This document shows positions 1 to 7,600 of a DNA stretch of 8,183 nucleotides, piece after piece. Location: positions 1,144 to 9,326 of the forward strand of contig DNRP01000078.1 in the NCBI GenBank assembly GCA_003499955.1, given 5' to 3'. Origin of the DNA: Cyanobacteria bacterium UBA9971. GTDB lineage: Bacteria > Cyanobacteriota > Vampirovibrionia > Gastranaerophilales > UBA9971. The position numbers and the translations under genes are program-made. Position 1 is the first letter of the stretch. Each line of letters opens with the position of its first letter. The notes under the pieces are model-generated. The model was not told where the DNA came from, did not search any database, and saw only the letters and a list, made by a program, of their open reading frames with translations.

Positions 1-83
1 TTTTTGCAGATAATGTTTTCTCATCGTTATACAATGATTCACAGTTGCGAAACCTTTACAATCATAATTAGATTGACTGTTTG

Positions 84-92
84 TGGTATTAT
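84..92 (+). promoter_or_regulatory. Candidate extended -10 promoter for the hsdM-hsdS-fic-hsdR operon
   Basis: The sequence TGG-TATTAT is an extended -10 (TGnTATNAT-like, five of six matches to TATAAT). There is no good -35 at the usual 16-18 base distance (that spot is AT-rich), which fits an extended -10 promoter. A TTGACT at 73-78 is only 8 bases upstream and cannot be its -35. Transcription would begin near 99 and give a leader of about 50 bases. The leader contains TTGC-T-GCAA (102-110), a short dyad, followed by a second TTGCAA. The ribosome-binding site AAGAGG (137-142) lies 5 bases before the hsdM ATG. Promoter calling by eye in AT-rich DNA is uncertain. Confidence 0.42.
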
Positions 93-147
93 CAAAAAAA
101 ATTGCTGCAAAAAATTGCAAATACAAATATAAAGTTAAGAGGAAGTT

Positions 148-2763
148 ATGAATAAACAGCAACTTGCCACAAAAATTTGGGAATCTGCAAATAAAATGCG
201 TTCCAAAATTGAGGCAAATGAGTATAAAGATTATATTCTGGGTTTTATATTTTATAAATATTTGTCAGATAAAGAAATAAAATTTTTAAAAGAAAATGAT
301 TTTACAGACACTGATATAAAAGCACTTTCTGAAGATGATGCGGATACTGTAAAATTTATTCAAGATAATGTCGGATATTTCATAGCTTATAAAGACCTTT
401 TTTCAACCTGGCTTAAAATGGGAAAAGATTTTGACGTGTCTAATGTCAGAGATGCATTATCTGCTTTCAGCCGATTAATCAACTCCTCACACAAAAAAGT
501 TTTTGAAAGAATTTTTGATACATTACAAACAGGATTAAGTAAGCTGGGTGAAAGCTCTGGCAGTCAAACAAAATCTATCAGTGAGCTTATTCAACTGATT
601 AAAGATATTCCTATGGATGGCAAGCAAGATTATGATGTGCTTGGTTTTATCTATGAATATTTAATAAGCATGTTTGCGGCAAACGCAGGCAAAAAGGCTG
701 GAGAATTCTATACTCCTCATGAAGTTTCTCTTTTAATGTCTGAAATCGTGGCAGATCATTTAAAAGAGAAAAATGAAATCAAAATTTACGATCCAACAAG
801 CGGCTCAGGGTCTTTACTTATTAACATTGGACGTTCTGTTGCGAAACATATTGATGATGAAAATAACATAAAATACTATGCGCAAGAATTAAAGCAAAAC
901 ACATATAACCTTACTCGTATGAACTTAGTAATGCGCGGATTATTACCTGATAATATTGTGACTCGCAACGGTGATACGCTAGAGGAAGATTGGCCTTTCT
1001 TTGATGAGAGTGACCCTATTAGCACTTATAACCCTTTGTATGTAGATGCGGTGGTTTCAAATCCGCCATATTCTCAACCTTGGGATTCAGCTAATAAAGA
1101 AACAGATCCTCGTTATTCTCGTTTTGGACTTGCTCCAAAAACGAAGGCAGATTATGCATTTTTACTTCATGACTTGTATCATATTAAGCCCGATGCAATA
1201 ATGACAATTGTTTTGCCTCATGGTGTCTTGTTCCGCGGTGGTGAAGAGGGCGAAATCCGCAAAAACCTAATTGAGGGTAATCATATTGATGCTATTATCG
1301 GACTCCCTGCAAATATATTCTTTGGCACAGGAATTCCTACAATTGTTATGGTGTTAAGGCAAAAGCGAAAAAATACCGATGTATTGATTGTTGACGCTTC
1401 AAAAGGTTTTGTTAAAGTCGGTAAAAATAACAAGTTAAGAGCTTCGGATATAAAAAAGATTGCAGATACTGTTATTGCAAGACAAAATATAGATAAATAT
1501 TCTAAAGTTGTTATAAGAGAAAATATTCGTGAAAACGAATACAATTTGAACATTCCACGATACGTTGATTCTTCTGAGAATGCAGAAACTTGGGATATTT
1601 ACGCATCAATGTTTGGTGGTATTCCTGAAACTGAAATTGATGAGCTTCATGCATTTTGGCAGGCATTTCCTGAGTTAAGAAAAGATTTATTTACAGATAT
1701 TTCAAGCAATTATTCTAAAGTAGCTGTAGAAGATGTTAAAAAAGCTATTAGGGAACACCATAATATCAAAGAATTTATACAGCTCTTTAATAAATCCTTT
1801 GGCGATTTCCATTCTTACCTAAAAAAAGAATTGCTGAGTGAAATGGAAGCTATAAATACATCAAAAGAAGAAGCGGTGCTTAGTGAGAATATATTCAAGC
1901 GACTTGAACCTATTCCTTTGATAGATAAATACGCAGCATATCAGTTACTTGATGATGACTGGACAAAAATATCAATTGATTTAGAAATCATACAAACAGA
2001 AGGATTTGGTGCGACAAAAACAGTTGACCCTAATATGGTTCTCAAGAAAAAAGACGGCAAGGAGCAAGAAGTTCAAGATGGTTGGGTTGGGCGCGTGCTT
2101 CCGTTTGAACTAGTGCAAGAAACCTTATTAAAAGACAAACTTGTAAAGTTAAAAGAAAAAGAAAACAGACTTTTAGAGATTTCTTCTGAATACGGAGAAA
2201 TTATCGACTCACTTTCTGAAGAAGAAAAAGAATCGAGCGTTATTAACGATGCAAACGATGCTTTTGTCACAAAAGAAGTTGAAAAAAAAGCAAAGGAGAT
2301 TGTGGCAGAATTTAAAGCTTCAAAGCAAACATTACCAAAATACACAGGTACAGAAGATTCATTTGAAACAAAAATCGTGTATGTATCTAACCTGATAGAA
2401 GAAGACAAAAACTTAAAGAGAGAGATTAAAAAAGAAGCGGCTGAATTACACCTTTTGACTAAAAAGACAATAGAAAATCTAACCGATGAACAGGTTTTGG
2501 AATTGTTGGAAGATAAATGGATTAAGCCGTTTGTTTTCAATATAAACAATCTTCCTGACTCGATTATTGGGTATTTGGCAACAAAAATCCAAGCCCTTTC
2601 AGAAAAATACGCAACTACTTATTCAGAAGTCGAATCGCAAATAAGTAAAACAGAAGTACAGCTTGCTTCTTTAATCGGTGAACTTGAAGGCGATGAGTTC
2701 GATATGCAAGGACTAAATGAATTAAAAGCATTGCTGGCAGGGGAGTGCAATGGCGGAAAATAA
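148..2763 (+). CDS. hsdM: Type I restriction-modification DNA adenine methyltransferase subunit HsdM, long form
   Basis: HsdM transfers a methyl group from S-adenosylmethionine to N6 of adenine in the target chosen by HsdS, marking host DNA as self. The N-terminus (about 1-150) is the helical HsdM_N domain, with the typical stretch around Y29-I-L-G-F-I-F-Y-K-Y-L-S. The N6-methyltransferase fold follows: GEFYTP at 185-190 before the SAM pocket, motif I DPTSGSGS at 215-222 (SAM binding), and the catalytic motif IV NPPY at 305-308. The core ends near residue 480. A further ~390 residues follow, including a charged, probably helical segment at about 655-775. That makes the protein 871 residues against roughly 500-530 for the classical EcoR124I-type subunit. 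I recognise this extension (for example QEVQDGWVGRVLPFELVQ at about 640-657) as belonging to a widespread long HsdM subfamily rather than to a fusion unique to this locus. The start is set by AAGAGG five bases upstream and by the canonical N-terminus. The 3' end overlaps hsdS by 14 bases, suggesting translational coupling. Confidence 0.97.
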   Translation: MNKQQLATKIWESANKMRSKIEANEYKDYILGFIFYKYLSDKEIKFLKENDFTDTDIKALSEDDADTVKFIQDNVGYFIAYKDLFSTWLKMGKDFDVSNVRDALSAFSRLINSSHKKVFERIFDTLQTGLSKLGESSGSQTKSISELIQLIKDIPMDGKQDYDVLGFIYEYLISMFAANAGKKAGEFYTPHEVSLLMSEIVADHLKEKNEIKIYDPTSGSGSLLINIGRSVAKHIDDENNIKYYAQELKQNTYNLTRMNLVMRGLLPDNIVTRNGDTLEEDWPFFDESDPISTYNPLYVDAVVSNPPYSQPWDSANKETDPRYSRFGLAPKTKADYAFLLHDLYHIKPDAIMTIVLPHGVLFRGGEEGEIRKNLIEGNHIDAIIGLPANIFFGTGIPTIVMVLRQKRKNTDVLIVDASKGFVKVGKNNKLRASDIKKIADTVIARQNIDKYSKVVIRENIRENEYNLNIPRYVDSSENAETWDIYASMFGGIPETEIDELHAFWQAFPELRKDLFTDISSNYSKVAVEDVKKAIREHHNIKEFIQLFNKSFGDFHSYLKKELLSEMEAINTSKEEAVLSENIFKRLEPIPLIDKYAAYQLLDDDWTKISIDLEIIQTEGFGATKTVDPNMVLKKKDGKEQEVQDGWVGRVLPFELVQETLLKDKLVKLKEKENRLLEISSEYGEIIDSLSEEEKESSVINDANDAFVTKEVEKKAKEIVAEFKASKQTLPKYTGTEDSFETKIVYVSNLIEEDKNLKREIKKEAAELHLLTKKTIENLTDEQVLELLEDKWIKPFVFNINNLPDSIIGYLATKIQALSEKYATTYSEVESQISKTEVQLASLIGELEGDEFDMQGLNELKALLAGECNGGK

Positions 2764-3952
2764 TCTAAAACCCAAAATTCGTTTCAAAGGCTTCTCTGAC
2801 GATTGGAAACAATATAATTTGGGCGAAATATATAAATTTCAATATGGGCAATTTAATAATAACCCTAGTAATGGTGGCATATATCCAGTATATGGTGCGA
2901 ATGGTATTATTGGTGGATATTCTGGCTTTAATGCAGAAAACTCCGTTATAATTGGTCATATGGGCGAATATGCAGGTTCGGTCTTATGGGGTAAAGGAAG
3001 GCATTTTGTTACATATAATGGCACCATTTCAGTACCAAAGCTTGAAAACATTAATTCCAAATATGGATATTATATGCTATATCAATTGAATATCAATAAA
3101 ATTTGCGGAGGAAGTGGGTTACCATTTTTAGCATATGATAAATTACAAAAAATAAATTGTTTTGTACCTTCACTAGATGAACAAATTAAGATTAGCAAGG
3201 TACTTTCAGTATTAGACAGCCTTATCAAATTACACCAACTCAAATACGACAAATTAGTAAACATAAAAAAAGCTATGCTCGAAAAAATGTTTCCAAAAAA
3301 CGGTAGCAAAGTTCCTGAAATTCGTTTTAAAGGTTTTACCGATGATTGGGAACAGTATGAGTTCTTGAATGTATTTACAATGCTTCAAAACAACACTCTT
3401 TCACGTGCTGATCTGAACTACGAACAAGGTTCTGCTAAGTGTGTACATTACGGCGATGTATTGATTAAATTTGGAGAATGCTTGGATGTAAAACGTGAAG
3501 AACTTCCATTTATTTCTGATGATACTATTGTCACAAAATATAAGGCTTCTTTTTTACAAAATGGTGATGTGATTATGGCTGATGCTGCTGAAGATGAGAC
3601 AGTTGGAAAATGCTGTGAAATCGTTGGACTAGACACTCAAATACTAATTTCAGGATTACATACAATTCCGTTTAGACATATTGAAGCTTTTGCTACAGGT
3701 TATCTTGGATATTATATGAATTCTAGTGCATACCATAACCAACTTTTGCCACTAATGCAAGGAACAAAGGTTTCTTCTGTTTCAAAATCTGCTTTACGAA
3801 ATACGACAATAACCTATCCAAAATCCGTGGAAGAACAGAAAAAAATTGGGAAATATTTCACTCAACTTGATAATCTTATTAAGCTCCATCAGCGTAAATA
3901 TAACAAATTGGTAAATATAAAAAAAGCAATGTTCGAAAAAATGTTCGTATAA
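2750..3952 (+). CDS. hsdS: Type I restriction-modification specificity subunit HsdS, two target-recognition domains
   Basis: HsdS reads the bipartite DNA target and is the scaffold for HsdM and HsdR. The 400-residue protein has the classical two-fold layout. A short conserved block (PxIRFKGFxDDWxQY, residues 8-22) precedes target-recognition domain 1 (about 23-140). A helical spacer follows (about 143-181, with IKLHQxKY and NIKKAMxEKMF). The block then recurs at 189-203 before domain 2 (about 204-358) and a second helical spacer (361-400). Domain 1 contains YPVYGANGI (45-53), common in recognition domains. Domain 2 contains HYGDVLIKF (233-241). Length matches the EcoR124I subunit (about 400). 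The ATG lies inside the last codons of hsdM, with AGGGGAG (2739-2745) four bases before it. Both recognition domains look complete. The DNA sequence recognised cannot be read from the protein by eye. No second or partial hsdS and no invertase is present in the window. Confidence 0.97.
   Translation: MAENNLKPKIRFKGFSDDWKQYNLGEIYKFQYGQFNNNPSNGGIYPVYGANGIIGGYSGFNAENSVIIGHMGEYAGSVLWGKGRHFVTYNGTISVPKLENINSKYGYYMLYQLNINKICGGSGLPFLAYDKLQKINCFVPSLDEQIKISKVLSVLDSLIKLHQLKYDKLVNIKKAMLEKMFPKNGSKVPEIRFKGFTDDWEQYEFLNVFTMLQNNTLSRADLNYEQGSAKCVHYGDVLIKFGECLDVKREELPFISDDTIVTKYKASFLQNGDVIMADAAEDETVGKCCEIVGLDTQILISGLHTIPFRHIEAFATGYLGYYMNSSAYHNQLLPLMQGTKVSSVSKSALRNTTITYPKSVEEQKKIGKYFTQLDNLIKLHQRKYNKLVNIKKAMFEKMFV
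2771..3358 (+). repeat. Direct repeat pair preceding the two recognition domains of hsdS
   Basis: Copies at 2771-2815 and 3314-3358 each encode a 15-residue block beginning PxIRFKGF. Twelve of 15 residues are identical; the differences are K/E, S/T and K/E. The DNA copies differ at several silent positions, so this is an old structural duplication kept by selection on the protein. It marks the N-terminal edge of each target-recognition domain. The repeat offset is 543 bases. Confidence 0.9.
3212..3946 (+). repeat. Direct repeat pair encoding the central and C-terminal helical spacers of hsdS
   Basis: Copies at 3212-3292 and 3866-3946 encode 27-residue segments running from LDxLIKLHQ to AMxEKMF. 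Twenty-three of 27 residues are identical. The helices are the coiled-coil spacers that set the distance between the two recognised half-sites and bind HsdM. The offset is 654 bases, against 543 for the upstream repeat pair, because recognition domain 2 is about 37 residues longer than domain 1. Synonymous differences between copies argue against recent gene conversion. Confidence 0.9.
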
Positions 3953-3953
3953 T
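3948..3953 (+). promoter_or_regulatory. Possible internal -10 element for fic and hsdR
   Basis: A perfect TATAAT spans the hsdS stop codon, 33 bases before the fic ATG. A start site near 3960 would leave the fic ribosome-binding site (AAGGAG, 3973-3978) inside the transcript. I see no recognisable -35 at 16-18 bases and no extended TGn, so this may be a chance match in AT-rich DNA. Confidence 0.2.
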
Positions 3954-3986
3954 TTTTTCAGACTTTAACATTAAGGAGTAAAGAAT

Positions 3987-4595
3987 ATGGCTCTCAAAAA
4001 CAAATTTGGAATTACCGACCCTGCTGAACTTGCCAGAACTGAAGAAAAAATCAGCAAAAAAAAAGCTGTAGAATTATTTGTATATGGGATTTTGGACAAA
4101 TTAGAGGCAGGAAAATTTTCTGCGCTGGCAGAAATTCACAAATATCTTTTTGGTGAAATATATGATTTTGCAGGTATAGTGCGTGATGTCAATATTGCTA
4201 AAAGTAATTTTAGATTTGCTCCCGTTATGTATTTAAATGCAGCATTAAGTCATATTGATGAAATGCCTCAATCAACATTTGATGAAATAATAGAAAAATA
4301 CGTAGAAATGAATGTAGCACACCCATTTCGTGAAGGTAACGGGCGTAGTACAAGGATTTGGCTGGATGTAATTCTAAAAAAAGAACTTGGACAGGTAATA
4401 GATTGGAGCTTGATTGATAAAAATGATTATCTTTTAGCTATGGAGAGAAGTCCTATAAAAGATGTTGAAATAAAGCATCTTTTAAAAAATGCCTTAACCG
4501 ATAAAATTAACGATAGAGAAATTTATATGAAAGGCATTGATACAAGTTACTATTATGAAGGATACACTATTTTTAAAGCAGAAGAATTGGATTAG
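3987..4595 (+). CDS. fic: Fic-domain protein AMP-transferase, C-terminally self-inhibited (class III type)
   Basis: Fic enzymes usually transfer AMP from ATP to a hydroxyl side chain of a target protein. The 202-residue protein carries a complete active-site motif, HPFREGNGRSTR at 112-123: H112 is the catalytic base, E116 would coordinate Mg2+, and the GNGR loop with R123 would bind phosphates. The target-docking flap is at about 64-80. The C-terminus holds SYYYEG (187-192), matching the inhibitory (S/T)xxxE(G/N) motif whose Glu blocks productive ATP binding. Its position after the Fic core defines class III, as in Neisseria NmFic. Spacing agrees with NmFic as I recall it (H107, S182, E186): all are shifted by five here. 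Y188 matches the NmFic tyrosine (Y183) that is self-modified to release inhibition. There is no signal peptide or membrane segment, so it should be cytoplasmic. AAGGAG (3973-3978) precedes the ATG. The gene lies 34 bases after hsdS and 37 before hsdR in the same direction. Its target is unknown; relatives modify DNA gyrase and topoisomerase IV. Confidence 0.93.
   Translation: MALKNKFGITDPAELARTEEKISKKKAVELFVYGILDKLEAGKFSALAEIHKYLFGEIYDFAGIVRDVNIAKSNFRFAPVMYLNAALSHIDEMPQSTFDEIIEKYVEMNVAHPFREGNGRSTRIWLDVILKKELGQVIDWSLIDKNDYLLAMERSPIKDVEIKHLLKNALTDKINDREIYMKGIDTSYYYEGYTIFKAEELD
4056..4064 (+). repeat. A9 homopolymer near the start of fic
   Basis: Nine consecutive A bases encode K24-K26, early in the fic reading frame. 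It is the longest single-base run I found in the coding part of the window; hsdM, hsdS and hsdR have runs of up to eight. Such runs are possible sites of polymerase slippage. Here the frame is intact. Confidence 0.85.
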
Positions 4596-4632
4596 CAATT
4601 TTAATATTTCACGATAAGGAGCATTAATCACT

Positions 4633-7600
4633 ATGGCATTTCATAAAGAATCAGATTTTGAACAAGCTCTGATAGAATTGCTTTCTAAAAAAGGCTGGGA
4701 ATTAGATGTTTTAAAAAATCCTACCGAAGAGGATTTGATAAATAACTGGGCGAATATTCTTTTTGAAAATAACAGAGACATTGACCGCTTGAATGATTTT
4801 CCCTTAACAGACGGAGAAATGCAGCAAATCATCGAGCAGATTACAATGCTTAGAACTCCTTTAAAACTTAACGGTTTTATTAACGGAAAAACAGTTGCAA
4901 TTACTCGGGATAATCCTGATGATAAATTACATTTTGGCAAAGAAATAAGTCTTAAAATATATGACCGCAGAGAAATTGCCGCAGGTCAAAGCCGCTATCA
5001 AATTATCCAACAACCTGAATTTAAAAGTAAATCAAAGATATTAAATGACCGTCGTGGTGATTTGATGCTTTTAATCAACGGTATGCCTGTTCTTCATATT
5101 GAATTAAAGCGTTGCGGCGTTTCAGTAAGTCAAGCGCATAATCAAATAGAAAAATACGCTCATGAAGGAATATTTACAGGTTTATTTTCGCTAATTCAGA
5201 TTTTTGTTGCTATGGAACCAAATGAAACCGTATATTTTGCTAACCCCGGACCGGACGGCAAATTTAATAAGGATTTTTACTTCCACTGGGCTGATTTTAA
5301 CAACGAACCGATAAAAGACTGGAAAGGCATAGCATCTTCTCTTTTATCAATTCCTATGGCACACCAATTAATCGGCTTTTATACTGTTGCAGATGACGCT
5401 GACGGAGTTCTTAAAGTTATGCGCAGTTATCAATATTATGCCGCCAACGCTATTTCTGACAAAGTTGCAAAAATAAAGTGGGACGCAAACAATTTACTTG
5501 GCGGACATATTTGGCATACAACCGGCTCAGGAAAAACTATGACAAGTTTCAAATCCGCACAATTGATTGCCAACTCAAAAGATGCCGATAAAGTTATCTT
5601 CTTAATGGATAGAATAGAACTTGGAACTCAATCATTAAAAGAATATCGGGCTTTTGCAGAAGATAATGAATCTGTTCAAGCAACCGAAAATACAGGAGTT
5701 TTGATTACAAAATTAAAAAGCCCTGATCCAGCAGATACTTTGATTGTTACATCTATTCAAAAAATGAGTAATATTAAAGATGAAGAAGGTGGGCTAAATT
5801 CTCACGATATTGAGCTAATGAATTCAAAAAGAATAGTTTTTATTATTGATGAAGCACACAGGTCAACTTTCGGGGATATGCTAATAGCAATAAAAGATAC
5901 TTTTGATAAGGCTGTCTTTTTTGGTTTTACAGGAACCCCAATTCATGAAGAAAACCAAAAGAAAATGAATACAACATCAACTGTATTTGGTGATGAATTG
6001 CACCGTTACAGTATAGCTGACGGTATTCGTGACAAAAATGTTCTTGGTTTTGACCCTTATAAAGTTTCAACTTATAAAGATAAAGATTTAAGAAGAGCCG
6101 TAGCTTTGGAAAAAGCAAAAGCCCAAAGCGAAGAAGAAGCAATTAATGACCCCAAAAAAAGTGCAATATATTACAAATATATGGACTCTTCTCAAGTTAA
6201 GATGGCAGGATATTTTGACCATAGCGGACGCTATATTAAAGGAATTGAAGACGAGTTGTCAAATTCTCAATATGAGCGAATTGAGCATCAACAAATGGTC
6301 GTAAAAGACATATTAGAGAATTGGGTAAGACTTAGCCATAACAATAAATTTCATGCGATTTTTGCAACAAGCAGCATACCGGAAGCAATTGATTATTATA
6401 GGCTTTTGAAAGAATCAATGCCCCAATTGAAAGTTACTTGTCTTTTCGATCCCAATATAAGTAATGAAGACGGTGATTTTAAAGAATATAAAGGAATGAA
6501 AATCGCATTGTTCAAAGAACAAGGGCTTATTGAAATAATTGAAGATTATAATAAAAAGTATGGACAAGATTTTACTATTCCTAACCATGCTAAGTTCAAA
6601 AAAGATATTGCTGCAAGACTCGCTCACAAAGAGCAATATAAACGAATAGAAAAAGAACCTGAAAAACAAATAGAATTATTGATTGTTGTTGCCCAAATGC
6701 TTACAGGCTTTGACTCTAAATGGATTAATACCTTGTACATGGACAAAATGCTCCAATATGAAAATATTATTCAAGCATTTTCTCGTACTAACCGTTTGTT
6801 TGGTCCTGATAAACCTTTTGGAACCATTAGGTATTACAGAAAACCACATATTATGGAGCAAAATATAGAAATTGCTGTAAAATTGTATTCCGGTGACAAG
6901 CCTATCGGATTGTTCGTTGAAAAACTGGAATATAATTTGAATAAAATGAATTCAATATATGACGATATTTTTCAGTTATTTAACAGTTCTGGTATTCAAA
7001 ACTTTGAAAAATTACCGGAAGGCACTTCTGAACGGGGTAAGTTCGCATCTTTATTTAAAGAATTTAATTCATATTTGGAAGCAGCAAAAATTCAGGGCTT
7101 TAAGTGGAATCCACCTTCAATCGTAAATATGAAGCTTGATGAAAATACCTATTTGATTTTGGCACTCCGATATAAAGAATTATTCAATGGTACTGGAGCT
7201 GGTGGGTTTGATGATGTTCCATTTGAAATTGATGGTTACTTAACAGAAATTGATACAGGTGTTATTGATGCAAATTATATGAATTCTCGATTTGAGAAAT
7301 ACTTAAAAAATCTTCAACAAGAGAACATCGATGAAGAACAAATGCAAAAAACATTGGATGATTTGCACAAATCATTTGCTATATTAACTCAAGAAGAACA
7401 AAAATACGCTAATATCTTTTTGCATGATGTACAAAGTGGTAATACTATTGTTGAAGACGGTAAAACAATAAGAGATTATATCAGTCAATATCTATTTGAA
7501 GCTAAAAATGACCAAATTTATCGCATATCAGATGTTTTAGGGTTAGATGAAACTAAGCTTCGAAGTATAATGAATTCGGGAGTTAAAGAATTAAATATAA

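Noticed and set aside
1..24. Minus-strand ATG at 24 opening a divergent frame (MRKHYLQK).
   Set aside because: No ribosome-binding site precedes it and only eight codons are visible, so it cannot be supported.
1..132. Plus-strand frame open from the left edge to a TAA at 130-132, possibly the end of an upstream gene.
   Set aside because: The translation is rich in Cys, Ile and Lys with no family likeness, and it would run through the promoter and leader of hsdM.
3212..3946. Repeats in hsdS as evidence of a phase-variable shufflon.
   Set aside because: The DNA copies are diverged and in direct orientation, and no recombinase or extra hsdS is present in the window.
4537..4568. TTGATA followed by TACACT inside the end of fic as an hsdR-specific promoter.
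   Set aside because: The spacer is 20 bases and the -10 is poor; a closer TATTAT leaves only 8 bases.
3987..4595. Fic as a Doc-type kinase toxin needing a Phd-like antitoxin, or paired with a small class I inhibitor.
   Set aside because: The active-site motif has the full HPFxxGNGRxxR form of AMP-transferases, the inhibitory motif is built into its own C-terminus, and no small gene precedes or follows it.
5927..6868. Several 60-85 codon open frames on both strands within hsdR, and similar ones within hsdM and hsdS.
   Set aside because: They lie wholly inside strongly supported coding sequence, lack ribosome-binding sites and look like antisense or frame-shifted copies of it.
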